Assembly (NCBI RefSeq): GCF_039521365.1
Contig: NZ_BAAACF010000001.1
Location: forward strand, 1,116,001 to 1,180,000
DNA length: 64,000 bases
Reading direction: 5' to 3'
DNA from: Clostridium_AW malenominatum
GTDB lineage: Bacteria > Bacillota > Clostridia > Clostridiales > Clostridiaceae
Shown: in pieces, positions 52,578 through 60,550 of the stretch
How positions within the stretch are numbered: the stretch's first letter is position 1
Layout of the letters: each line of letters opens with the position of its first letter
Notes under the pieces: generated by a model
Database searches by the model: none
What the model saw: only the letters and a program-made list of their open reading frames with translations
What the model was told of the DNA's origin: nothing
Program-made: the position numbers and the translations under genes

Positions 52578-52955
52578 TTAATCTAAAGCAGCTATAGCTT
52601 CTATTTCTATTTTAAAGCCATAATGAAGTTCTCTTGTAGGAACAACACTGCGAGCTGGTTTATGTTGGCCAAAAAATTCGCTATATACTTTATTTACCTT
52701 GTCCCAAAGTTTTATATCAGGAATGTATAAAGTAACCTTTAATACTTTTTCCTTGCAGGTTCCAGCAGCCAAAAGTATAGATTCCATATTTTCTAAAACC
52801 TGTAGAGTTTCTTCTTCAATGGAGCCAAATTTCTTTTCGCCAGAGTTTGGATCTACAGATAATTGGCCTGAGATATAAAGCGTGTTTCCATGGGCAATAG
52901 CTTGAGAATAATGTCCTCCAGGTTTTAATCCGTTATTTGTGCTTATAACTTTCAT
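52578..52955 (-). CDS. ridA: RidA-family enamine/imine deaminase
   Basis: A 125-residue trimeric RidA protein: YSQAIAHGNTLYISGQ, VLENMESILLAAG, and KPARSVVPTRELHYGFKIEIEAIA with the catalytic Arg. It hydrolyses 2-aminoacrylate and related imines made by PLP dehydratases. It lies directly between the regulator and the PLP enzyme, 24 bases before the next gene's start. Confidence 0.94.
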   Translation of the reverse strand: MKVISTNNGLKPGGHYSQAIAHGNTLYISGQLSVDPNSGEKKFGSIEEETLQVLENMESILLAAGTCKEKVLKVTLYIPDIKLWDKVNKVYSEFFGQHKPARSVVPTRELHYGFKIEIEAIAALD

Positions 52956-52957
52956 AC

Positions 52958-53614
52958 TTATTCCCCCTCTTTTTTTATTATATCTAAGTAACTATATACG
53001 GTTACTTTAGAAATCCCAAGTTTTTCGGCTACCTTATCGATAGCTCCCTTCATTAAAAATATGCCTTTTTTCTCCATAAATCTAATTAGTTCTATTTTGT
53101 CTTTTCTTTTAAGTTCATCTACACCATCCATTTCAATAATTTTATCTATTAAATCATCTACGATTTCAGCTACATTTGGAAAAGGTTCTACCTCTTCATC
53201 TATGACCTGTTCTTCTACATATAAAAGATCTTCAAAAACTTCCTTAAAGTTTAAATATACATCTAAATCATAATTTACACATAAAGCACCTATGACTTTC
53301 CCCTTAGAATCTCTTATAAGAGCTGTGGAGGATTTGATTTTTTTACCATCTTTTGTTTTAGTCATGTAATTTACTGAACAATCGTCTTTAAATTTTTTAG
53401 ATAGGAGAACTTGCTTAACTAAGTGATCAAATCCTTGCCCAACTTCACGTCCAGTAACTATGTTGTTCACCGTATATACTACTGAACTCTGTGGATGGGA
53501 TAGGTCATGTATAACCACCTCACAATGTTTTCCGAAGGTTTTTGCTATTAGATTTGCTACAGGAATTAATCTTTCTAGTTCTTTATTAATTAGTGCCAAT
53601 GTCATCAACTCCAT
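52958..53614 (-). CDS. YheO-type PAS/HTH transcriptional regulator
   Basis: A 218-residue protein. An N-terminal YheO-like PAS domain (about 8-125; GKHCEVVIHDLSHPQSSVVYTVNN) and a C-terminal HTH (about 155-215; MEKKGIFLMKGAIDKVAEKLGISKVTVYSYLD) match the DauR/YheO family, which often controls amino-acid catabolism. The start is uncertain: ATG 53614, ATG 53605 or TTG 53599, the last being 9 bases after GGAG. It leads the ridA/threonine-synthase-like operon and probably regulates it. Confidence 0.88.
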   Translation of the reverse strand: MELMTLALINKELERLIPVANLIAKTFGKHCEVVIHDLSHPQSSVVYTVNNIVTGREVGQGFDHLVKQVLLSKKFKDDCSVNYMTKTKDGKKIKSSTALIRDSKGKVIGALCVNYDLDVYLNFKEVFEDLLYVEEQVIDEEVEPFPNVAEIVDDLIDKIIEMDGVDELKRKDKIELIRFMEKKGIFLMKGAIDKVAEKLGISKVTVYSYLDIIKKEGE

Positions 53615-53701
53615 ATAATTTTTTATATAATACTAATTTATTTCCATATTCTTAATTAATATTATATAATAATTTATATAATATTGCTAGGAGATATGCG
53701 G

Positions 53702-54289
53702 ATGATTAATTATATTTTAATAAGAAAAAAAGTAAAGAATATTAATTTAAGAATTAAAAGGGATGGATCTGTGGTAGTATCTGCAAATCCTAAAGTGCCT
53801 TTAGAATACATAAATAGCTTTGTAGAAAGCAAAGAGGGATGGATAATTAAACATAGAGAAAGGATTAAGGAAATTGAGAATAGAAGAAAAGTACAGGAAG
53901 ATGAGATAAGAATACTAGGACATACCTATAATCTAAGGGATTTAAACCTAGAGGAAGGAGACTTAGAAAAATATATTAGAGAACTGGCTAAAAAAGAGTT
54001 TAACATGTCTATAGAGAGAATACTTCCATTACTTAAAGATTATAAAATTAAAAAACCTAGTTTAAAAATTAGAAAAATGAAAACTAGATGGGGTAGTTGC
54101 AATAAGACTAAAAAATCAATAACACTTAACTTAGAATTGTTAAAATACACTAGAGAAATTATTGATTACGTAGTTCTACATGAATTAGTACATTTAGTGT
54201 ATTTTGATCATAGTAAAAATTTCTATGGACTTTTAGAGGAGCTTATGCCAGATTTCAATATAAGAAGAAAAATATTAAAGGAAAAATAA
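53702..54289 (+). CDS. YgjP-like (DUF45) metalloprotease
   Basis: A 195-residue protein with the zinc motif HELVH followed by a Glu-containing helix (NFYGLLEELMPDF), plus the family segment RKMKTRWGSCNKTKKSITLNLELLKY. It belongs to the YgjP/M48-like group of small soluble metallopeptidases. ATG 53702 follows TAGGAGA; two upstream in-frame starts overlap that site. Confidence 0.88.
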   Translation: MINYILIRKKVKNINLRIKRDGSVVVSANPKVPLEYINSFVESKEGWIIKHRERIKEIENRRKVQEDEIRILGHTYNLRDLNLEEGDLEKYIRELAKKEFNMSIERILPLLKDYKIKKPSLKIRKMKTRWGSCNKTKKSITLNLELLKYTREIIDYVVLHELVHLVYFDHSKNFYGLLEELMPDFNIRRKILKEK

Positions 54290-54345
54290 CCTATACATTA
54301 AATAAATTTATTTAGAAAAACTAGTATATAGAAGGGAGTGATTTT

Positions 54346-54768
54346 ATGAATAACAACGAAATAAAACAATTGAATATGGCTCTTAAAGGAGAACATATGG
54401 CTATCGAAAGTTTTGACCATTTTATAAAAGATGCACAAGATGAAAATGTGAAGCTGAAACTCCAAATGGCTCAAAGGCAACATAAGATGCAGGCCGTTGA
54501 GATTTCTGAAAGAATCCAAAAGCTGGGTGGTAATCCTGTAAATACGTCAGGTGTAGTAGGGGCCATGGCTGAAATGAAATTTAGAGTGGATCCTAGAAAA
54601 TATACCAATGAGGAAATTGTAAAAAATGCCATAGAAGGAGAAAAACTTGGAGCTGACGCCTTCAGAAATATATTATCAAATTTAAATGATAATTCTAATA
54701 AGCAGTTAATTGAAAACATGCTCTTTGCTAACAACGGAATAATTGAGGATTTAAATAAAGGAATGTAG
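54346..54768 (+). CDS. Ferritin-like four-helix protein (DUF2383-like)
   Basis: A 140-residue all-helical protein with carboxylate/His pairs expected of a ferritin-like dimetal fold: LKGEHMAIESFDHF, QRQHKMQAVE, EGEKLGADAF, NNGIIEDLNKG. It resembles DUF2383-type small ferritin-like proteins of spore formers. A strong GAAGGGAGTGAT site precedes the ATG. Function unknown. Confidence 0.75.
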   Translation: MNNNEIKQLNMALKGEHMAIESFDHFIKDAQDENVKLKLQMAQRQHKMQAVEISERIQKLGGNPVNTSGVVGAMAEMKFRVDPRKYTNEEIVKNAIEGEKLGADAFRNILSNLNDNSNKQLIENMLFANNGIIEDLNKGM

Positions 54769-54829
54769 AATCTTTTTTAACTGTCAGTGTAGAAATCATA
54801 CCCAAATTATACAATAAGTTAATAATAAT

Positions 54830-54856
54830 AAGAGACTTGAACGGTTCAAGTCTCTT
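54830..54856. terminator. Inverted repeat between ferritin-like and YjiH genes
   Basis: AAGAGACTTGAA (54830-54841) pairs perfectly with TTCAAGTCTCTT (54845-54856) around CGG. The U-run is poor on both strands, so it may act as a shared weak terminator. Confidence 0.55.
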
Positions 54857-54861
54857 ATGTA

Positions 54862-56220
54862 TTAAAACAATATATGTGCTATTAAAGTTACTACTGGTAA
54901 TGTTATTAATGTTCTCTGTAAGAAGATTATAATTAAGTCTTTTAAACTAACAGGAATTTTTGAACCTAAAAGTAATCCCCCTACTTCAGACATATATATA
55001 AGTTGAGTTACAGATACAGAGGCTATTATAAAACGAGTCATTTCGCTTTGAATAGTAGCTCCAATAACTGAGGGTAAAAACATATCTGCGAAACCAACAA
55101 CTAAAGTTTGAGAAGCTTGTTTTGCTTCAGGGATTTTAAGTAGTTCCAGTAAAGGTATAAATGGCATACCTAACCATTGGAAAATAGGTGTATACTCTGC
55201 AAGCATAAGAGCGGTTGTTCCCATAGCCATAACTATTGGAGTAACCCCTAAAATCATGTCTAGAACATTCTTAAAACCTGAAGACATAAACTCACCAAAA
55301 CCAAGACTATTACGAGATTTATCTACTGCTTTCTTTAGTCCCCATTGAAAAGGAGTAAATTCTTTAGGAATTGTTTCTTCGTTATCTTTATTAACATTAT
55401 TTACATATAAATTAGATTTTTTAGATAGCGGAGGTATACGTGGTGTTATTATTGCAGCCACAACCCCAGCAAAGGTAACGGTTAAATAAAATGGAACAAA
55501 CATATGACCAAGGCCAACTTGAGATATTACAACCAAGCTAAAGGTTATGGACACAGCAGAGAAAGTTGTACCAATCACTGCAGCTTCTCTTTGAGTGTAG
55601 TATCCATCTTCATACTGTTTGCTTGTAAGTAATACTCCTATAGTTCCATCACCTAGCCATGAAGCTATGCAGTCTATAGAAGAACGTCCAGGTAAATTAA
55701 AAACAGGACGCATAAATTTAGTTAGTAGTACTCCAAAAAATTCTAATAGACCATAATCTAATAACAAAGGCAATAGTAATCCAGCAAATAAAAACACTGA
55801 GAATAAAATAGGCAATAAACTATATAATAATAAGGCTCCAGTAGTTTCTGACCAAATCCAAACTGGTCCAATCTTAAAGAATACTGAAACTGCAAATATT
55901 GCTCCTAAAATTCTTGCTCCAAACCAAAAGGGGCTGACATTAAAAAGAGAGTTGAAAAATTTATTTTCTAATATAAACTTTGGTTTAAGAAGCTTTGTCG
56001 TAGTTGTACATAAAAATGTTATCACTATAATAATTGTCATAAGTCCAGGTAAAATTGCCTCTAGTCCGTTTTGTACGAGCTTTGAAAAAATAGCAATAGG
56101 AATTGTAATTTCACCATTATAGGATATTGGAGTCATAAAAAGAAAAACACCAATTATAGAAGGAACTAAAAATTGGAATAACTCCTTTAGTGAATAGTTT
56201 AAGTTTAAGTCTTTTTTCAT
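54862..56220 (-). CDS. YjiH-family membrane protein (nucleoside-recognition Gate domain)
   Basis: A 452-residue protein with about ten membrane helices and Gate-type segments (LPGRSSIDCIASWLGDGTIGVLLTSKQYEDG, TQREAAVIGTTFSAVSITFSLVV, GFADMFLPSVIGATI). YjiH proteins are presumed transporters of unknown substrate. The start is uncertain between ATG 56220 and ATG 56229; the latter lies only two bases after AAGGAG. Confidence 0.85.
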   Translation of the reverse strand: MKKDLNLNYSLKELFQFLVPSIIGVFLFMTPISYNGEITIPIAIFSKLVQNGLEAILPGLMTIIIVITFLCTTTTKLLKPKFILENKFFNSLFNVSPFWFGARILGAIFAVSVFFKIGPVWIWSETTGALLLYSLLPILFSVFLFAGLLLPLLLDYGLLEFFGVLLTKFMRPVFNLPGRSSIDCIASWLGDGTIGVLLTSKQYEDGYYTQREAAVIGTTFSAVSITFSLVVISQVGLGHMFVPFYLTVTFAGVVAAIITPRIPPLSKKSNLYVNNVNKDNEETIPKEFTPFQWGLKKAVDKSRNSLGFGEFMSSGFKNVLDMILGVTPIVMAMGTTALMLAEYTPIFQWLGMPFIPLLELLKIPEAKQASQTLVVGFADMFLPSVIGATIQSEMTRFIIASVSVTQLIYMSEVGGLLLGSKIPVSLKDLIIIFLQRTLITLPVVTLIAHILF

Positions 56221-56359
56221 TCGTAGCATTTCTCCTTAATATATATTATCCATAAATAATTATGCAACATTACTGATTATAATGTATAATTATTACCTTA
56301 GCAACACCTAATTCATGAAAAAGAAAAGGAATTTTGTTTTCACAAAATTCCAAAGTTTC

Positions 56360-57718
56360 TTAGTTCTTAAAGCTATGTATAGGAGCGGGTATTCTTCCGC
56401 CTCTTTCAATGAATAATTTGCTTGAAAATTTACTCACTTCCATTACAGGAGCTCTTCCAAGTAACCCTCCAAATTCAACCATATCTCCAACTTTTTTGCC
56501 AGGGACAGGTATAATTCTTACAGCGGTGGTTTTGTTATTTATAACTCCAATGGCTGCTTCATCTGCTATAATGGCAGAAATGGTTTCCTCTGGGGTGTCT
56601 CCAGGAATGGCAATCATATCTAACCCAACAGAGCATACGCAGGTCATGGCCTCTAATTTTTCAAGATTAAGAGAGTTATTATTAACAGCGTCAATCATTC
56701 CTATATCTTCGCTCACAGGTATGAAGGCGCCACTAAGTCCTCCTACGTGACTACAAGCCATAACTCCGCCTTTTTTAACTGCGTCATTTAATAGAGCCAG
56801 TGCTGCTGTAGTTCCAGGAGCTCCACAGCTTTCAATGCCCATTTCCTCCAAAATATGAGCTACGCTATCTCCAACAAAAGGAGTAGGAGCTAAAGATAAA
56901 TCTATTATTCCGAAAGGAACTCCAAGTCTTTTAGAAGCTTCACGAGCAACCAATTCCCCCATTCTAGTTATTTTAAAAGCAGTTTTTTTAATAGTTTCTG
57001 CAACTACATCAAAGGGCTCTCCTTTAATATTTTCAAGAGCAGCCTTAACTACACCAGGACCACTAACTCCAACATTTATTACGCAATCTCCTTCACCAAC
57101 TCCATGAAAGGCTCCAGCCATAAATGGATTATCTTCCACTGCGTTAGCAAAAACTACAAGTTTGGCACTTCCAAGGCCATCTTGATCCTTTGTAAGTTCA
57201 GCCGTTCTTTTAATTATTCCACCCATTTGCCTTACTGCATCCATGTTTATTCCTGATTTTGTGCAACCTATGTTTACAGATGAGCAAACTAATTTTGTTA
57301 CTGCAAGAGCTTCAGGGATAGATTCTATAAGGATTTTATCTCCTTTATTATATCCTTTTTGAACTAAAGCAGAAAACCCTCCGATGAAATTAACTCCAAC
57401 ATTTTGAGCGGCTCTATCTAAAGCCTTAGCATAGTTTACATAGCTAGTTGCCTCAGATGCCCCTGCTATAAGTGAAATAGGAGTTACGGAAATTCTTTTA
57501 TTTATTATAGGAATTCCATACTCATCCTCTAAGTCTTCCCCAACTTTAACCAAGTGTTCTGCATTTCTACATATTTTATCATAGATTTTTTGTATAGCTT
57601 TTTCTGAACTAGAATCTATACAATCTAGCAATGAAATTCCCATGGTTATGGTTCTTATATCTAATTTCTCTTTTTCAATCATTCTTATGGTTTCAAATAT
57701 ATCATATGAATTAAGCAT
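56360..57718 (-). CDS. DUF711 (UPF0210/PFL-family) protein
   Basis: A 452-residue soluble protein of the UPF0210 family, with DIFETIRMIEKEKLDIRTITMGISLLDC at the start, GLSGAFIPVSEDIGM and IPGDTPEETISAIIADEAAIGV. It resembles pyruvate-formate-lyase-like folds but lacks a glycyl-radical motif in my reading. It is nearly always linked to the small ACT protein upstream, as here (13 bases apart). AAGGAGGAC precedes its ATG. Confidence 0.93.
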   Translation of the reverse strand: MLNSYDIFETIRMIEKEKLDIRTITMGISLLDCIDSSSEKAIQKIYDKICRNAEHLVKVGEDLEDEYGIPIINKRISVTPISLIAGASEATSYVNYAKALDRAAQNVGVNFIGGFSALVQKGYNKGDKILIESIPEALAVTKLVCSSVNIGCTKSGINMDAVRQMGGIIKRTAELTKDQDGLGSAKLVVFANAVEDNPFMAGAFHGVGEGDCVINVGVSGPGVVKAALENIKGEPFDVVAETIKKTAFKITRMGELVAREASKRLGVPFGIIDLSLAPTPFVGDSVAHILEEMGIESCGAPGTTAALALLNDAVKKGGVMACSHVGGLSGAFIPVSEDIGMIDAVNNNSLNLEKLEAMTCVCSVGLDMIAIPGDTPEETISAIIADEAAIGVINNKTTAVRIIPVPGKKVGDMVEFGGLLGRAPVMEVSKFSSKLFIERGGRIPAPIHSFKN

Positions 57719-57730
57719 GAAAAGTCCTCC

Positions 57731-58000
57731 TTATATCCTGTGCATTGAATTGAATATATCTTCATGTTGAATTTTAATAGATACAGCTAGTTCTTCTCCT
57801 TTAGCTTTTAAGGAGTCTTTTAAGTCTTTGAAGGTTATTGTTGATTTTTCTAAGTCGATTAACATAATCATAGTAAAATATTCTTGTATAATTGTTTGGC
57901 TAATATCAAGTATGTTTATATTATATTTACTTAGCTCTGTGCTAACCCCTGCGATTATTCCCATCATATCTTTCCCTATAACTGTTACAATTGCTTTCAT
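57731..58000 (-). CDS. ACT-domain protein (UPF0237)
   Basis: An 89-residue single ACT domain (MKAIVTVIGKDMMGIIAGVSTELSKYNINILDISQ). ACT domains bind amino acids or other small ligands. It heads a two-gene operon with the DUF711 protein and is probably its regulatory partner. ATG 58000 follows AGGAGG; the longer upstream reading frame lacks a start signal. Confidence 0.92.
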   Translation of the reverse strand: MKAIVTVIGKDMMGIIAGVSTELSKYNINILDISQTIIQEYFTMIMLIDLEKSTITFKDLKDSLKAKGEELAVSIKIQHEDIFNSMHRI

Positions 58001-58145
58001 AAATTTTACCTCCTGTAAATAATTCTTACCAATGATTTTAGCACATTGCTCCATTAAAATGTAAGCCTTTTTTTGAGAATTATGAATATAATTGTGAAGT
58101 CATAAACATAATATTGATAGTATTTAATTTAGAAGGAGTGTTACT

Positions 58146-58397
58146 ATGGATAAAACTGTAATTATGGGAATAAGTATTGAGCCAAGAAATACTCATGCGC
58201 CAGAGGTTCAAGAAATATTAACTAGACATGGATGTATTATAAAAACTAGAATAGGAATGCACGAGACCTCAGAAAAGGACTGTTCTCACAAAGGAATTAT
58301 TTTATTGAACTTATGTGGTAAAGATGAGGATGTGAAAACCTTAGGGAAAGACCTAGAAGATATACAAGGGGTAACAGTAAAAACTATGGAAATGTAA
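58146..58397 (+). CDS. TM1266-like putative iron-only hydrogenase system regulator
   Basis: An 83-residue beta-alpha-beta protein (VIMGISIEPRNTHAPEVQEILTRHGC, TRIGMHE, DLEDIQGVTVKTMEM) resembling the TM1266 family, whose fold is like the C-terminal domain of NikR. These small proteins often occur near hydrogenase maturation genes; none is here. Two Cys (CIIKTR, DCSHKG) could bind metal. AGAAGGAGTG precedes the ATG. Confidence 0.72.
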   Translation: MDKTVIMGISIEPRNTHAPEVQEILTRHGCIIKTRIGMHETSEKDCSHKGIILLNLCGKDEDVKTLGKDLEDIQGVTVKTMEM

Positions 58398-58402
58398 ATC
58401 AA

Positions 58403-58434
58403 CTAGCTAGTTATTTAGTTAAATAACTAGCTAG
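58403..58434. terminator. Palindrome between converging TM1266-like and DUF1294 genes
   Basis: A perfect 15-bp inverted repeat (CTAGCTAGTTATTTA at 58403-58417, complement at 58420-58434) overlaps the last codons of the DUF1294 gene. It lacks a clear U-run, so termination is plausible but unproven. Confidence 0.45.
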
Positions 58435-58674
58435 TCCTACTAACTGAACTACCATTATAAAAGGTATTCCAAAGACAAAGCTATTATGTTTTGTTTTATG
58501 GCGAAAGGCTCTCATGCCTAAAAAAATTCCCAAGCTACCAAAGGCTACGGCTGTTATAAATAGGTTCTTTTCTGGAATTCTCCAACGGCCCTTCATGGAT
58601 TTTCTTTTATCTATATACATTAATATAAAACCAAATAGATTAATTAATAATAAATAATACAAAAATATTTTCAT
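58411..58674 (-). CDS. DUF1294 membrane protein
   Basis: An 87-residue protein with two to three membrane helices and the DUF1294 core (MYIDKRKSMKGRWRIPEKNL, GSLGIFLGMRAFRHKTKHNSFVFGIP). It is a small integral membrane protein of unknown function. AAAGAGG precedes the ATG. Confidence 0.88.
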   Translation of the reverse strand: MKIFLYYLLLINLFGFILMYIDKRKSMKGRWRIPEKNLFITAVAFGSLGIFLGMRAFRHKTKHNSFVFGIPFIMVVQLVGLASYLTK

Positions 58675-58805
58675 AATATACCTCTTTAAAATTATTCTCT
58701 ATAATTTATTATATCTTTTTATTATTTGATTTCCAATATGTTTGATTATATTATTTATTTAAGAATATTTTAGTAATTTCTATTTATAAAGAGGAGGAAT
58801 TATCA

Positions 58806-59306
58806 ATGAATGCAATTTTTAAAAGAAGAAGTATAAGAAAATATACAGGAGAAAAGGTAAGTGAAGAATTATTAAAAAAGCTATTAGAGGCAGCTATGGC
58901 GGCTCCTTCTGCAGGAAACCAGCAGGTGTGGGAATTTATAGTTGTAAGAGATAGAAAGGTATTAGAGGATATCACTAAAGTTCATCCTTATGCTCAAATG
59001 CTAAAAGAGGCTGGTGCAGCTATAGTAGTTTGTGCGGATATATCTAGAGAGAAATACAAAAATTACTGGGTTCAAGATTGTGCTGCAGCTACGGAAAATA
59101 TATTAATAGAGGCAGAATATTTAGGGCTAGGAGCAGTATGGTTAGGTGTACATCCAGTAGAGGAAAGAGTTAGAGGCATTAAAGATTTATTTAAGCTACC
59201 TAAAGATGTATATCCTCTATCTATAATTTCAATAGGTCACCCAGCAGAGAAAAAAGAGCCTGCCAATAGATTTGACGAAAATAAAATACATTACGATAGA
59301 TGGTAA
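58806..59306 (+). CDS. Nitroreductase-family FMN protein
   Basis: A 166-residue protein with FMN-binding Arg in FKRRSIRKYTGEKV, the segment AAPSAGNQQVWEFIVV, and LGLGAVWLGVHPVEERV. It is a short member of the nitroreductase family, which act as homodimers with NAD(P)H on nitroaromatics, quinones or flavins. GAGGAGG precedes the ATG and a terminator follows at once. Confidence 0.93.
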   Translation: MNAIFKRRSIRKYTGEKVSEELLKKLLEAAMAAPSAGNQQVWEFIVVRDRKVLEDITKVHPYAQMLKEAGAAIVVCADISREKYKNYWVQDCAAATENILIEAEYLGLGAVWLGVHPVEERVRGIKDLFKLPKDVYPLSIISIGHPAEKKEPANRFDENKIHYDRW

Positions 59307-59332
59307 AGAGTAGTGAGAGCTACTCTTTTTCT
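59306..59332 (+). terminator. Terminator after the nitroreductase gene
   Basis: AAGAGTAG (59306-59313) pairs with CTACTCTT (59320-59327), then TTTC. Confidence 0.85.
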
Positions 59333-59406
59333 TATGGCTTCTTCCATAATAGTAAATAACATTGTATAATGAAAGTGTTTTACTTTAATAGTAGGGGGAC
59401 TAGAAA

Positions 59407-60474
59407 TTGAACAAAATAATAATGTACATAATAGGAATTTGTTTTATATTAGGCGGTTTAGATTATATGATCGGAAATAAATTTGCCTTAGGAGACAAGT
59501 TTTGTGAAGGTATAAAATCAATGGGAGTGCTTGCCCTAGGAATGATAGGTATATATTCTTTAGCGCCTATCATTGGTGAGGGAATTTCAAAAATCATTAT
59601 TCCTTTATCAAGTGTTTTAAAAATAGATCCTTCCATAATTCCTACGTCTTTTTTGGCAGTAGACATGGGAGGATGGCAAATAGCCAACTTAGTAGCATTA
59701 AACAAGGAGATGGCTTTGTTCAGCGGAATTATACTAGCTTCAAACCTTGGAGCTACTGTTAGCTTTTCAATACCACTAGCCTTGGGAATGATTCATAAAA
59801 AGGATTATGAAGAGTTTTCTAAAGGTACAATGATAGGGTTTATATCAATACCCATAGGTGCTTTAGCTGGAGGGTTATCCATGGGGATTAATATTTCATA
59901 TCTAACTTGGAACATGTTACCTATAGCAATATTTTCAATTTTATTAAGTATTGGTTTAATAAAGACTCCAGGACTTTTAGTTAATGCATTCAATATCTTC
60001 GGTAAAGTTATGATAATTTTAGGCATGATAGGTCTTGTTTTAGTAGGAGGAGAAATTCTACTTAATATTAAAATTTTAAATAACGTAGCTCCTTTTACAG
60101 AATCTATATATGTAGTAGGGAAAATTGCCTTTGTACTAGGAGGAGCGTATCCAATGCTGGCTATAATAAATAAACTATTTAAAAATACATTTGACAAGAT
60201 AGGGGAGAAGATAGGTATAAATAGCTACTCTATAAGCGGATTGATAGGAAATCTTGCTAGTAATTTATTGATTTTTGGAACTTTTAATGATATGGATAAA
60301 AGGGGTAAGGTGATGTGTGCTGCTTTTGCTGTAAGTGGATCCTTTGTTTTTGGAGGACAACTAGGCTTTGTTTCAGGAGTGAGTAGTGAAATGGTTCCAC
60401 CCTTTATTATATCCAAATTTGTTGGAGGAATTTTTAGTTTGTTTTTAAGTAAATTTATTGTAGACAAATTGTAA
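59407..60474 (+). CDS. eutH: EutH-family ethanolamine transporter-like protein
   Basis: A 355-residue protein with about ten membrane helices and EutH landmarks: AVDMGGWQIANLVALNKEMALFSGIILASNLGATVSFSIPLALG, ISIPIGALAGG, VLGGAYPML and FAVSGSFVFGGQLGF. EutH helps ethanolamine enter cells at low concentration. It stands alone, with no eut genes beside it, so its substrate here is open. It starts at TTG 59407 after AGGGGG. Confidence 0.88.
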   Translation: MNKIIMYIIGICFILGGLDYMIGNKFALGDKFCEGIKSMGVLALGMIGIYSLAPIIGEGISKIIIPLSSVLKIDPSIIPTSFLAVDMGGWQIANLVALNKEMALFSGIILASNLGATVSFSIPLALGMIHKKDYEEFSKGTMIGFISIPIGALAGGLSMGINISYLTWNMLPIAIFSILLSIGLIKTPGLLVNAFNIFGKVMIILGMIGLVLVGGEILLNIKILNNVAPFTESIYVVGKIAFVLGGAYPMLAIINKLFKNTFDKIGEKIGINSYSISGLIGNLASNLLIFGTFNDMDKRGKVMCAAFAVSGSFVFGGQLGFVSGVSSEMVPPFIISKFVGGIFSLFLSKFIVDKL

Positions 60475-60550
60475 AATAATTTTAAAATATCTAGTTTTAT
60501 GTATATTTTTTAGTATAATATTCCTTGTGGAATACTTAACAACAGAGGGG

